Counted from the stretch's first letter, positions 44,749 through 54,182 are shown. The stretch: DNA of 64,000 nt from Phyllobacterium brassicacearum (GCF_003010955.1 NZ_PGGO01000002.1:310001-374000), one strand, 5' to 3'. Notes: generated by a model not told the origin, from the sequence alone. Numbers and translations: made by a program.

Positions 44749-46035
44749 ATGACTGACTTTCTTGAAGACGCCCGCCGGGTTCTGGCCGCCAATGACCGCG
44801 GTGGATACACGGTACCTACCGACCGGCTCTACCCCTTCCAGTGGAACTGGGATTCCGCCTTCGTCGCGATGGGGTTTGCCACCTATGACGTACCGCGTGC
44901 CTATCGCGAGCTGGAGCGCCTGATCGAAGGTCAATGGGCAGACGGCATGATCCCGCATATCGTCTTCCACGCGCCGAGCGACACTTATTTCCCCGGCGCG
45001 GATGTCTGGCGTACCAGTCACGACATTCCAACGTCCGGCATCACCCAACCACCTGTGTTCGGCATGGCTTTGAAAAAAGTGCATGACGCTGCGATCAATT
45101 CGGGGCTAGAAGACGCGCGAGGGCGAAGCCTTGTACTCTATGAGGCTGCGTTACGCTGGCATCGCTGGTGGTATGCCGCCCGCGATCCGAACGCTACTGG
45201 CCTCGTCGCGTTACTGCACCCCTGGGAAAGCGGCAGTGACAATTCCCCAGCCTGGGACATTGCCCTTGCCCGCGTCCCCACGACAACAGAAACAATCGTC
45301 ATGCGCAAAGACATTGGCCATGTTCATGCGGCCATGCGTCCGCGGGATGTAGACTACCATCGCTTCATCCATCTTGTTGACGTCTACGCCACCTGCGAAT
45401 GGAATCCGGCACGGCAATGGTCAGCCGCTCCGTTCAAGGTTGCGGAAGCGCAAACCACATCGATCCTTCTGAAATCGGGTGAAGCGCTTCTCGATCTTGC
45501 GCACCAGTTTGGCCGGACATCCGATGCCAAGGAGCTTGAGGCGTTCAATAGGCGGTCGCGTCGCGCCCTGCTCGCACAATGGCGCCCGCACCTGCGCCGG
45601 TTTGTTTCTCGCGACCTCATTTCTGGCACCGATATTGATGCGCCAACGCAAGCCTGTTTCTGTCCTCTCCTGGCTCTCGATCTGCAACCAGCAATTCGCG
45701 AAGCTGCAATTGAAGAGATGGAATTGTGGTCCGAAGGGCTTACCGTGCTCTTTCCATCGACCCAGCCAAATTATCCGGGGTTTGAGGCAAAACGCTATTG
45801 GCGCGGACCGGTCTGGGCGATCGTCAACTGGTTGCTGATCGATGGGTTGCGCCGAAACGGCGCGATCGAGATGGCTGAAAAGTTGCGGCATTCAGCGGTA
45901 GAGGCCATCGAAAGGAATGGCTTTGCCGAATATTTCGATCCACTAACAGGCGAGGGCTGCGGCGGTTTGGGTTTTTCGTGGACGGCCGCGTCTTACATTG
46001 TTCTTTCGAACAGCGGAGAGTGGCCAACAGTGTGA
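44749..46035 (+). CDS. GH63-type glycoside hydrolase, probable glucosylglycerate/mannosylglycerate hydrolase
   Basis: This 428-residue (alpha/alpha)6-barrel hydrolase resembles the MgH/GgH group. Visible blocks are LYPFQWNWDSAFVAMGFA near residue 28, LLHPWESGSDNSPAWD (likely catalytic acid Asp164), YWRGPVWAIVNWLL, and EYFDPLTGEGCGGLGFSWTA, which holds the probable catalytic base Glu. It has no signal peptide, so it would act in the cytoplasm on an imported compatible solute, releasing glucose or mannose and glycerate. The start at 44749 is chosen over 44677, which lies in the ATPase gene. A trehalase-like or other glucosidase role remains possible. Confidence 0.87.
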   Translation: MTDFLEDARRVLAANDRGGYTVPTDRLYPFQWNWDSAFVAMGFATYDVPRAYRELERLIEGQWADGMIPHIVFHAPSDTYFPGADVWRTSHDIPTSGITQPPVFGMALKKVHDAAINSGLEDARGRSLVLYEAALRWHRWWYAARDPNATGLVALLHPWESGSDNSPAWDIALARVPTTTETIVMRKDIGHVHAAMRPRDVDYHRFIHLVDVYATCEWNPARQWSAAPFKVAEAQTTSILLKSGEALLDLAHQFGRTSDAKELEAFNRRSRRALLAQWRPHLRRFVSRDLISGTDIDAPTQACFCPLLALDLQPAIREAAIEEMELWSEGLTVLFPSTQPNYPGFEAKRYWRGPVWAIVNWLLIDGLRRNGAIEMAEKLRHSAVEAIERNGFAEYFDPLTGEGCGGLGFSWTAASYIVLSNSGEWPTV

Positions 46036-46411
46036 TAGCGCTCGACGGTCTACAGAATCCGTGCGCTGACACAGAGGGGTTCTTCTCTATTCATCGGGCA
46101 GGAACCGGCCCTGTTCTGGGCGCTGACCGTGGCGTTCACGCACAAGAGTGGTGCGCGCAGCATGTGACCTTTCCATCCGCATCGTCATGGGCATTGGCGG
46201 AACGCAGCGATGGTACGAACACAAGCAGCGCTCATGCGGATCACTGCCTGTGGATTCGCCCTCCAGGCGGCTTTGCCATGCCTTCAGGCTCCCCTCGATA
46301 CCAACCTCGGTCACAATGCCCCGCGGAATTTGCTGTTTGGCGGATTTTCAGTGCTCCTTATTTGAGTATTCACAGATTACAATCAGACCGGAGCTCCAGG
46401 AGGTGGTTCAG
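46036..46411. other. Intergenic stretch without a recognised gene
   Basis: This stretch of 376 bases lies between the GH63-type gene and the patatin-like gene. Open frames on both strands here are short, rich in Arg/Ser/Pro and overlap one another, as expected for non-coding GC-rich DNA. The last 20 bases hold the ribosome site (GGAGG at 46399-46403) of the next gene. I found no hairpin or clear promoter. Confidence 0.5.
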
Positions 46412-48268
46412 ATGTCCTCCGTCGATTCTCTCGCGGCGAGATTGCTGTCCGCTACATTGATGTTCGATCAGGCGTCGTTGGCGGCACTTGAGGCTTTGGC
46501 AGCCGAATCCGACCGTCGGCTCTTACGACGCGGTGAGGTTTTGGTTCGCGAAGGCGATCCATCTGACAGATTTTTCATCGTGCTGTCCGGTCGTTTCACG
46601 GTACACAAAGGAGGTTCGGCTGGCCCGGTCGCCGAGATCGGCCAGGGAGAGCTGGTCGGCGAGGTCGGCTTCTTCGCAGGACTGCCCCGTATGGCCACCG
46701 TCTTTGCGGCGCGTGATTCTATCGTCCTCGAAATCCGCGGGGACCACTTCGAGAAGGCGGCTGAGTTCTTGCCTAGCCTGCGACAGGCAGTCACCGTATT
46801 TCTGGCGCGCCGGTTTGCCATGCAATCTGCCAGTTCATCTCGTCTCAAGGAAGCTCCCAGGATCCGAACGCTTGCCATCGTTCCAGCCGGCGGAAGTCGC
46901 ATTTCACCGGTTTTTATCCGGCACCTGCAGCAAGCGTTCGACGCGGGCACGCGCGCGCAGTTTGTCGCCCGTGCAGACATTTACGGGCGTTTTGCCGGCC
47001 TTCGGGTCGATGACCAGCCGGTCCTTAACTGGTTGAACGAGCTGGAGGCGGAAGCCGAAATCATCGTCTACGTCGCCGATGAAGAACCTAGTGAATGGAC
47101 CCGGGTCTGTATTCGTCAGGCGGATGCCGTCCTGTTGACTGCCAGCGCGTCCTGTTCGCCACGCCTGAACTCGTCCGAGGAACTGGCGCTGTCGACCCAT
47201 CCAACATCTACCGCCCGCCTCGTTCTGATTCACGAGAATCGCTCGGCGGCGGTCTCTGGTACATCGGCATGGCTTGATGAGCGTCCTCACGTTCGCCATC
47301 ATCATCATGTTGCGCTGGAGGATGGGGCCGACATCCAACGTCTCGTCCGGTTCATTTCGGGCAAGGCACGGGGCTTTGTCGCGGCGGGAGGCGGGTCCCT
47401 CGGCAGCGCCCATCTGGGCGTCTACAAGGCTTTCACCGAGGCGGGAGCTTGCTTTGACTGTTTCGGCGGCACGAGCTCCGGAGCGGCGATGGTGGCCGGC
47501 TTTGCAAAGGGGTTGGATGCGGAGCAGATCGACAGGGGTACGCACAACATATTCGTCAGGAACCGGGCTTTTCGTCGCCCTACCTTGCCGCATTTCGCCC
47601 TTCTGGATCACAAAGTGCTTGATCGCACCCTTCGGGCTGAATACAGCGATGTTCTGATCGAGGATCTTTGGGTTCCATTCTTTGCGCTTTCTACCAATCT
47701 GAGCAGCCGTGAGCCTCATGTCCACCGTCGTGGAAAGCTCTGGCAGGCAGTTCGGGCATCCGGCTCGATCCCAGGTGTTCTGCCGCCGTTCTTTACGGCT
47801 GAGGGCGATATGCTGGTGGACGGTAGCATTATGAACAATCTACCGTTGGAACAGATGAAGGACCTCAAGATGGGTCCCAATGTCGTTGTGAGCCTTGGGT
47901 CGAGTGGTCCGCAGAAACACCACATCGACTATGATCGGATCCCCGGTGCCTCCGAGCTGACCGTCGCCCTACTAAACCCTTTCGGTCGCGCCCGCTTGCC
48001 ACAAGTCCCCAGCATACTTCAGGTTATCGTCGCAAGCATGCTGGCACATCGGCCGCAGGATATTGCCACCGACGAAGACGATGTATTGGTCAGTCCGCAG
48101 ATTTCAAACCCGATCGGATTCATGGATTGGAGTCGCCATTCCGAGTTGTTTTCCGATGCCTACGACTGGACGAGCCGATGGATCGAAGAACGTCTCCGCC
48201 AGAATGACCCGGGGCTACGAGCAGTTCTCGGCACCTCAGATAGTTATGAGCCTGACCCAAAAACGTAG
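46412..48268 (+). CDS. Cyclic-nucleotide-binding / patatin-like phospholipase (NTE-type)
   Basis: This 618-residue protein has an N-terminal cNMP-binding domain at about residues 10-130 (EGDPSDRFFIVLSGRF, then GELVGEVGFFAGLPRMATV), a linker domain and a C-terminal patatin domain at about 320-510. The patatin dyad is Ser355 in GGTSSGA (G-x-S-x-G) and Asp470 in LVDGSIMNNLP. The oxyanion segment reads AAGGGSLGSAHLGV, lacking the Arg of the usual G-G-G-x-R-G. The same architecture is found in neuropathy target esterase relatives, which deacylate lysophospholipids at the membrane. ATG 46412 is set by GGAGG 8 bases upstream. There is no evident operon partner. Confidence 0.88.
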   Translation: MSSVDSLAARLLSATLMFDQASLAALEALAAESDRRLLRRGEVLVREGDPSDRFFIVLSGRFTVHKGGSAGPVAEIGQGELVGEVGFFAGLPRMATVFAARDSIVLEIRGDHFEKAAEFLPSLRQAVTVFLARRFAMQSASSSRLKEAPRIRTLAIVPAGGSRISPVFIRHLQQAFDAGTRAQFVARADIYGRFAGLRVDDQPVLNWLNELEAEAEIIVYVADEEPSEWTRVCIRQADAVLLTASASCSPRLNSSEELALSTHPTSTARLVLIHENRSAAVSGTSAWLDERPHVRHHHHVALEDGADIQRLVRFISGKARGFVAAGGGSLGSAHLGVYKAFTEAGACFDCFGGTSSGAAMVAGFAKGLDAEQIDRGTHNIFVRNRAFRRPTLPHFALLDHKVLDRTLRAEYSDVLIEDLWVPFFALSTNLSSREPHVHRRGKLWQAVRASGSIPGVLPPFFTAEGDMLVDGSIMNNLPLEQMKDLKMGPNVVVSLGSSGPQKHHIDYDRIPGASELTVALLNPFGRARLPQVPSILQVIVASMLAHRPQDIATDEDDVLVSPQISNPIGFMDWSRHSELFSDAYDWTSRWIEERLRQNDPGLRAVLGTSDSYEPDPKT

Positions 48269-48459
48269 CATCGCCATGGCAACGACCTGGGCGGTACTTT
48301 TTCGACAACCATCGCAGCCGTTCACAACTTCTAACGGACCTCTTCAACACCTGAAATTCGTTTGTATTTGCCTTCATCCCGGCGAGCGCCTGATTCTCAA
48401 GCATGTCGACCCCGTTCGCGCAGTTCACCGACTTGCGGCTCAATTTGCCGTTCATATGC

Positions 48460-48954
48460 TCAGAAATCGACGCGTGGGGTGTCCGGAATGGGATTCTCAA
48501 AGAGCATCCAGAACGAAACGCCGTAAGCCTTCTCGTACCAATCCTCAAAGTGACCAAGGGCGGTGCCAATGTCCGGAATGCCGTCCGGCGTTATTTGATC
48601 ATCGCCGTTCGACCCACGATATAGTGCAACGACCACAGGTGTGAAGTTCATAAGCGTTGCGTCTCGCGTTTCACCGTCAGACGACCAGCCAAGTTTTATC
48701 CGCAACAGGGCAAGCGCGCTGGCAACAGCGATTTCCTCACCGTTTCGTTCGCCGACATCACTACCTTCATCCGTTCTCGCCGTGACAGCTTCGACAAGCG
48801 AACGCATCAAATTCATCCGGCGAAAGGCGAACGCTCGTTGCCGTTCGAGTAGTGCTATCTGAACCGCGGCCTCCTGCCGGTAAGCGACTTCCAACGATTG
48901 CGCTTTGTCGGCTATTTGCTGCAATCCCTCAATGTAATTGGTTGCACTCGTCAT
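48460..48954 (-). CDS. Hypothetical protein coupled to selB/selC
   Basis: This 164-residue protein is not recognised. The N-terminal half is a long helix rich in Gln, Ala and Arg (A-D-K-A-Q-S-L-E-V-A-Y-R-Q-E-A), reminiscent of phasin-like or coiled-coil proteins; the C-terminal half is acidic (DDQITPDGIPDIGTALGHF). Its ATG overlaps the stop of the selB reading frame as ATGA, with AGGGA about 7 bases before it, so it is translated from the selenocysteine operon message. It has no cysteine and no Sec codon. Nothing of interest is seen in the 191 bases between it and the patatin-like gene. Confidence 0.7.
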   Translation of the reverse strand: MTSATNYIEGLQQIADKAQSLEVAYRQEAAVQIALLERQRAFAFRRMNLMRSLVEAVTARTDEGSDVGERNGEEIAVASALALLRIKLGWSSDGETRDATLMNFTPVVVALYRGSNGDDQITPDGIPDIGTALGHFEDWYEKAYGVSFWMLFENPIPDTPRVDF

Positions 48955-51041
48955 CGAGAGTTCCCTGTACCGGATTGGCCAGATGATGGCGGAAGAGAGT
49001 GGGAGTCGAACCCACCAAAGACCGTTTCTCGGCCCCTCCCGGATTTGAAGTCCGGACGCCCCACCGGGGACGAATCTCCTCCAGAAGTAACTCTTGTTCT
49101 CAAAGTGTCTTCCTTCACATTGGTGAAGAAATCCAGGCGATTCCAGTTGACACGACGAAGATCGCCACGACGCGTAGTAACGCTGTGGCGATCCAGGAAA
49201 TCAAGGACGTGGATTGCCACCTTGCGGCCATTTTGGACGCGGTCACGAAACTGCGCGGCACTAAACCAGCCATTCTCTGCGGCCGCACTGATCTCGGCGA
49301 TGATTGTAACCATAGTTGCAATCGTGTCTCGCAGGAAGAAATGGTCGTGCGCCACTTCATGTACCTGGCCGAGCCGGCTAGCCAGCTTCAGCAGCCTCCG
49401 CACTTGTGGCTCGGGGACCGCGAGCAACTCGGCGATGTCGCGGACACGCGGCGGACGGAACCGCCCCGCCCCGTCCAGTAACGGCTTGATCTCATCCCAG
49501 ATCCGCTCGTCGGCCGGAGCCATCGTTACTTCGTGACCGGCCAGGCGGACCCACGCTCCGTCAAGCGCAATCTCTCCTGCACCGACAAGATTTTGCAGCG
49601 CCGCGCGAAACGCAGGCAGCGCGAGGCGCGGTTCAAGCTGTGTCCGCAGGCGCTCGATACCGATTCCCAATAGATCCGGATTATCGGCATGGAACGCTTC
49701 GAGCCGATCCAGAATATCTTGCCGGAATTTGCCCCATTGCCCGGACGACATCGCCAGAACAAAAGTCTCCAGGGGCAACTGCACCGCACCCAACGCCTCG
49801 GTCGATGCCGTGACATCGGCCATCGCCAGAGCCCTGTCGCGGGCAAAGGCGGTGATATCGAGGTGGAATGGCGGCGTTGCGAGCAATGCCTCGATTGCAC
49901 GTACCGGATCCACAACGGCATGTGCATCGAGCTGCGCCCATCGCTCGGGGGTACGGCGTTTACGTGCCGGGGCGCGCAAATCCAGAAACCGCCCGCCTCC
50001 GATAGTGCGCCGGGCGGAGGTATCACGAACGACATAACGATCCCCTACGGCTGCAGCGATCGGCCGGTCCAGCACAAGCTGTATGCGGCTTCGCGTTCCG
50101 GGCGCGACCGGTTCGTCGCTCAGCAGCACGATGCGGGCCCCGAGCTCGGCCGATGCATGATGAAGCCGCACGGGAAACCAGTGGCTGATAGGCTTTCGTT
50201 CGGACCCAAGTAAGCGCAGCGTCGCATCAATGCGGTTCGTTGGTGCATGCAAGCTTCGCTCAATGATCATGTCACCGCGGTTGATGGCTGCCTTGGTCAC
50301 GCCATCGCCGGCGAGGTTGAGGGCGCAACGATCACCGGCAGCGCCATTCTCGCTCGGCCGGTTCTGGGTGTGGATCGCGCGGACACGCGCCACAAGGCCT
50401 GACGGACTGACGGTCACATGATCATCGACCGACACTGTGCCTGAAAGCACGGTTCCTGTGACAATTGTCCCAGCTCCGTGGATTGTGAACGATCGGTCGA
50501 CCGCCAACCGGAAACGGCCGATGGTCTGACGTCGGGTAAAGCAACGGGCAGCACCCACAATCGACTCGCGCAACATTGCGATGCCCAGCCCCGAAACAGT
50601 CGAAACCGCAACGATCGGCGCATCGCGAAGCGCCGTACCAGCGAGTTCATTTCGCATCGCGGCTTCGACCTCGGCGACTCGGTCTTCCTGCACGAGATCG
50701 GCCTTGGTGAGCGCGACAAGGCCACGCTCTACCCCGAGAAGATCAATGATAGCGAGATGCTCACGCGTTTGCGGCATCACACCATCATCGGCGGCGATCA
50801 CAAGCAGGACGAAATCGATACCGCTGGCACCAGCAAGCATGGTGTGGATGAATTTCTCATGCCCCGGCACGTCGACGAAGCCAATCGTCTCCGCCCCCTC
50901 CACGGGCATATACGCAAAGCCGAGATCGATCGAAATGCCGCGAGCCTTTTCCTCCTTCAGCCGATCCGTATCGACGCTGGTCAGCGCCTTGACCAGCGAT
51001 GTCTTGCCATGATCGATATGCCCTGCGGTGCCGATGATCAT
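48951..51041 (-). CDS. selB: Selenocysteine-specific elongation factor SelB
   Basis: This 696-residue translation factor has G-domain motifs GHIDHGKTS (7-15), FVDVPGHEKF and TKAD, EF-Tu-like domains 2 and 3, and C-terminal winged helices (about 480-650) that bind the SECIS hairpin. It delivers Sec-tRNA to the in-frame UGA. The frame has no stop before selC: it reads through the entire tRNA gene (codons for G-G-D-S-S-P-V-G-R-P) and stops at 48951. The last 43 residues are therefore of tRNA origin and not part of the SelB fold. The start overlaps the Sel1-repeat gene stop as ATGA. Length without the tail (about 650) is near the family norm. Confidence 0.95.
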   Translation of the reverse strand: MIIGTAGHIDHGKTSLVKALTSVDTDRLKEEKARGISIDLGFAYMPVEGAETIGFVDVPGHEKFIHTMLAGASGIDFVLLVIAADDGVMPQTREHLAIIDLLGVERGLVALTKADLVQEDRVAEVEAAMRNELAGTALRDAPIVAVSTVSGLGIAMLRESIVGAARCFTRRQTIGRFRLAVDRSFTIHGAGTIVTGTVLSGTVSVDDHVTVSPSGLVARVRAIHTQNRPSENGAAGDRCALNLAGDGVTKAAINRGDMIIERSLHAPTNRIDATLRLLGSERKPISHWFPVRLHHASAELGARIVLLSDEPVAPGTRSRIQLVLDRPIAAAVGDRYVVRDTSARRTIGGGRFLDLRAPARKRRTPERWAQLDAHAVVDPVRAIEALLATPPFHLDITAFARDRALAMADVTASTEALGAVQLPLETFVLAMSSGQWGKFRQDILDRLEAFHADNPDLLGIGIERLRTQLEPRLALPAFRAALQNLVGAGEIALDGAWVRLAGHEVTMAPADERIWDEIKPLLDGAGRFRPPRVRDIAELLAVPEPQVRRLLKLASRLGQVHEVAHDHFFLRDTIATMVTIIAEISAAAENGWFSAAQFRDRVQNGRKVAIHVLDFLDRHSVTTRRGDLRRVNWNRLDFFTNVKEDTLRTRVTSGGDSSPVGRPDFKSGRGRETVFGGFDSHSLPPSSGQSGTGNSR
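48987..49082 (-). tRNA. selC: tRNA-Sec (UCA anticodon)
   Basis: Read on the minus strand, the 96-base gene begins GGAGGAGA and ends TCTCTTCCG-CCA, giving the 8-base acceptor stem typical of tRNA-Sec and an encoded CCA. The anticodon arm is CCGGACTTCAAATCCGG with TCA at plus-strand 49046-49048, and the T-arm carries GGTTCGACTCC. A long extra arm (GGGGCCGAGAAACGGTC) separates them, close in layout to E. coli selC. This tRNA is charged with serine, converted by SelA with selenophosphate from SelD, and carried by SelB to the UGA of fdoG. The whole gene lies inside the selB reading frame. Confidence 0.96.
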
Positions 51042-51844
51042 GGAAAGCTTGCCTTTAACGGTTCGGGCAACGGCATCGCGGCAAGACGTTCAGCCCGAGC
51101 GAGCTGATTGGCATCGAGCGCGGTACGCGCAACCTCGAAGAAAGGCGTAGCCAGACTGCTACCGCCCGCGCGCGCTCTCAACAACCACGCCAACGCCTCG
51201 ACGGGATCGCGAGGGACACCGTTTCCCAGATGATAGGCAGCGCCGAGCATCGCCTGTCCATCGGCATCGCCGGCATTTGCGCCACGCCGCCACCAGAAAA
51301 CAGCCTCGACCGGATCACGCGGGACGCCGATCGCGTTGTGATAAAGCATGCCCAGCCGTGTCATCGACGCAGCAGAGCCTTGTTGCGCAGCAGCAAGTGC
51401 CCATCGACGCGCCTCCCCAGGGTCCGGTTCTATGATTTCGCCTTCCAGCAGCATCCAGCTCAACATGTCCTGGGCCTCGCGGTCGCCCTGCGCAGCCGCG
51501 CTGCGGTAGAACGCCGCCGCCCGATCAGGATCTGGCTCAATCCCTTCGCCCTTGAACAAAAGCGACGCAAGATTGCGCTGCCCGACCGGATCACCGGCTT
51601 CCGCCGACAATGTCAGCCAATCGCGGGCAAGATCGGGGTCCCTTGCGACACCCAGGCCTCCGGCAAAGCATGCACCGATATTGTTTTGAGCCCGCGCATT
51701 GCCGGCATGCGCCAGGTGTTCCCATAGGGAGAGGGCTGTCGCGTAATCACCTCGCGCCGCGGCCGCCAAGGCAACCGCCATCTCGTCGTCCGGGGACGCG
51801 CCGTTTCCTGACAGTTTTCGCGAGAGCCGGCTAAGAAGGTTCAT
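51038..51844 (-). CDS. Sel1-repeat (SLR) protein
   Basis: This 268-residue protein is built of five or more Sel1-like repeats of about 36 residues. Examples are [38 protein letters not shown] and [18 protein letters not shown], each an A-x-x-x-L-G-x-x-Y-x-x-G-x-G-V type helix pair. Such solenoids bind proteins or act as scaffolds. It has no signal peptide. It sits between selA (14-base overlap) and selB (ATGA overlap), so it is locked into the selenocysteine operon; its role there is unknown. The start at 51844 is chosen over 51913, which lies well inside selA. Confidence 0.85.
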   Translation of the reverse strand: MNLLSRLSRKLSGNGASPDDEMAVALAAAARGDYATALSLWEHLAHAGNARAQNNIGACFAGGLGVARDPDLARDWLTLSAEAGDPVGQRNLASLLFKGEGIEPDPDRAAAFYRSAAAQGDREAQDMLSWMLLEGEIIEPDPGEARRWALAAAQQGSAASMTRLGMLYHNAIGVPRDPVEAVFWWRRGANAGDADGQAMLGAAYHLGNGVPRDPVEALAWLLRARAGGSSLATPFFEVARTALDANQLARAERLAAMPLPEPLKASFP

Positions 51845-53255
51845 CGTCCGTACCCTCTTTGAACGATGGATCAATGCCCGCAAGATTGGCGGCAAAACCT
51901 GCTTCGTCATCAAGGCAGCGCATGTCCAACAGCAGCGATCCTCGCTCTATACGGCCAATGACCGGCATCGGGAGCTGTCTAAGCGCAGCCGCCAGCCCGG
52001 CAAGTTTGCCTCCGCCGCCATCGACCGGTGTCAGGGCCAAGCCTGCGCTCGGTATCGTGGAAAGCGGCAACGCACCCGAACCAATCTGGCTCTCGCATGC
52101 AACAACGGAGACATTGAACGCACCATTCAGGGCACGCACAAAGACCGGCGCCAACCGTTGTGCTTGCGCGTCGATTTCGTCTCGTGAACGGGTCAGCAGC
52201 CGGAGGGTGGGCAGCCGCTCACACAGGCGATCCGGATCGCGATAGAGTTGCAACGTCGCCTCCAGCGCCGCCAGCCGAATCTTGTCGACACGCAGCGCGC
52301 GTTTCATCGCGTTCTTGTTGATCACGTCGATGAGTGTTTTGCGACCCACGATGAACCCGGCCTGCGGGCCACCAAGAAGCTTGTCGCCGGAGAAAGTTAC
52401 CACGTCCGCACCGTCACTGACGGCCTCGCGCACGGTCGGCTCGTGTGCGAGCCCAAAACGGCCGAGGTCCATCAAGGTGCCGGAACCAAGGTCATTGACC
52501 AGAGGCACACCCTTCTCGCGAGCTATGCTGGCCAGCTCGCGCGCGCCAACTTCCTTGGTAAAACCCTCGATGCGGTAGTTGGAGGTGTGGACTTTCATCA
52601 TAAGGCCCGTGTTGGGACCAACGGCGTTGATGTAGTCCTTTGTATGTGTGCGATTTGTGGTGCCTACTTCGACAAGGTTGACACCAGCACGCGCCATGAT
52701 ATCCGGCATGCGGAAGGCTCCGCCGATTTCGATCAACTCACCGCGTGAGACGATGGCTTCCCTGCCCGCTCCAAGACTGTTGAGCACCAGCAGGACAGCT
52801 GCGGCATTATTGTTAACGACGGTTGCGTCTTCCCCCCCTGTGAGTTCGCAAACGAGCGCGCGCAGATGATCATCGCGTTCACCGCGCTTGCCGCTTTCAA
52901 GATCGAATTCAAGGGCGACGGCTTCGTGCATAGCCTCCGTTGCCGCGTCGATCGCTGCCTGCGCGAGGAGCGCGCGGCCGAGGTTGGTATGCAGCACGGT
53001 GCCCGTCAAATTGAACAGGGGCCGGAGCGTCGAGCGGCCACCTGCGTCAAGTCTGGCGAGTGCAGCAACCATGATGACTTCCTGACCAGGAACATTGTGT
53101 CCTTTGCGGACCTCGTTGCGCATATCGGCCACAGTGGCCCGTAAGGCTTCAGTGAGGGCCTGCCGTCCGTACCGTTCGATTGCAGCTGTGGCCGATGCAG
53201 ATTTCAGAAGCTGATCCACCGAAGGAATGCTGCGCAGACTGGCATTGCTATCCAT
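51831..53255 (-). CDS. selA: L-seryl-tRNA(Sec) selenium transferase SelA
   Basis: This 474-residue PLP enzyme converts Ser-tRNA(Sec) to Sec-tRNA(Sec) with selenophosphate. The cofactor lysine is Lys292 in [16 protein letters not shown], and the family blocks [16 protein letters not shown] and [17 protein letters not shown] are intact. Length matches E. coli SelA (463). It follows fdhE by 9 bases and overlaps the Sel1-repeat gene by 14. The enzyme works as a decamer in E. coli relatives. Confidence 0.96.
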   Translation of the reverse strand: MDSNASLRSIPSVDQLLKSASATAAIERYGRQALTEALRATVADMRNEVRKGHNVPGQEVIMVAALARLDAGGRSTLRPLFNLTGTVLHTNLGRALLAQAAIDAATEAMHEAVALEFDLESGKRGERDDHLRALVCELTGGEDATVVNNNAAAVLLVLNSLGAGREAIVSRGELIEIGGAFRMPDIMARAGVNLVEVGTTNRTHTKDYINAVGPNTGLMMKVHTSNYRIEGFTKEVGARELASIAREKGVPLVNDLGSGTLMDLGRFGLAHEPTVREAVSDGADVVTFSGDKLLGGPQAGFIVGRKTLIDVINKNAMKRALRVDKIRLAALEATLQLYRDPDRLCERLPTLRLLTRSRDEIDAQAQRLAPVFVRALNGAFNVSVVACESQIGSGALPLSTIPSAGLALTPVDGGGGKLAGLAAALRQLPMPVIGRIERGSLLLDMRCLDDEAGFAANLAGIDPSFKEGTDDEPS

Positions 53256-53264
53256 TGCCCTCTC

Positions 53265-54182
53265 CTAAAATCCGGCGAGTAATGGGGAAAAGCCGCCGCG
53301 ATGATAAGGCCCTTCACGCATCAGGAGATCGAGGCTGAGACTTGCCACGTCATCGGCAACCGGATCAGCATCCGGCTCCTTGTTCTGATACAGGATCTTC
53401 GACCAGTGATGGCACTCATCGCAGGTTTCAGCCTTGATCGCCCCACCCTGCCCGTCGACCTCCTGATAGCCGATCCCCTTGGTCGAGCCACAAAGTACAC
53501 ATTTGACGCGGACATAGTGCCAGAGCGTGCCACACAGGGAACAAGAGCAAAACCGGGCACCGTGCGAACCGGGCCAGCCAACGACCATGGACGATACGGG
53601 CATGCCACCGCAGACGGGGCAAACACCATCCGCGACTGGCGCCAATGCGGCCACATCGAGAACCGATGCGAGGCGGGCGAAATGCACCTGAAGCGCTGCC
53701 CAAACAAACACATGCTCGGCAATCGCATCTCCCGGCAAAGTGTTGGAGAACACCGTTTCAGCCATCGCAAGGCGTTCCAAAGGCTCGGCTGAGGTCACGC
53801 GGGCCAGTGCCTGCGCGGCCGCAACCGGCTTCTCGATTGCGGAAGCAGCGGCAAACAGGCGATCGAAGAGGGTACGGACTGTCCCGTCCGCTGCAACCTG
53901 GCTCCTGTCGAGCTGCGGCATCGCGAACTCGCGCGCACGCGCTAGCGTATTGGCGTCCGGGCCGTTCGGGAGAGGCAGACCTGCCTGAATATCGTGCTGG
54001 GCTTGCGTAAGATCCGCAAGAAATCTCAGATACGGTGCAAGATTGCTGGTTTCAGCCAACTGGCGCAAACGTGCCGCCCTGACCGAGAAAAGCAAGGAAG
54101 GACCGGGAAGGCACGCAAACGGCGGTGATGAAATATTCCCAATCGCCGTTGGATCCGGCACGATCGCGCTTTTGCGACTCAT
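53265..54182 (-). CDS. fdhE: Formate dehydrogenase accessory protein FdhE
   Basis: This 305-residue protein has a C-terminal half rich in CxxC pairs: CPVC, CSLC, CVLC and CDEC, the rubredoxin-like metal sites of FdhE. FdhE is needed for activity of respiratory formate dehydrogenases and binds the Fe-S catalytic subunit before export. The length is normal (E. coli 309). It lies 61 bases after fdoI and 9 bases before selA. Confidence 0.95.
   Translation of the reverse strand: MSRKSAIVPDPTAIGNISSPPFACLPGPSLLFSVRAARLRQLAETSNLAPYLRFLADLTQAQHDIQAGLPLPNGPDANTLARAREFAMPQLDRSQVAADGTVRTLFDRLFAAASAIEKPVAAAQALARVTSAEPLERLAMAETVFSNTLPGDAIAEHVFVWAALQVHFARLASVLDVAALAPVADGVCPVCGGMPVSSMVVGWPGSHGARFCSCSLCGTLWHYVRVKCVLCGSTKGIGYQEVDGQGGAIKAETCDECHHWSKILYQNKEPDADPVADDVASLSLDLLMREGPYHRGGFSPLLAGF

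Noticed and set aside
48120-48569. 149-codon minus-strand open frame between the hypothetical gene and the patatin-like gene
   Set aside because: It overlaps real genes at both ends. The middle part looked protein-like but has no recognised relative, so I do not call a gene or pseudogene.
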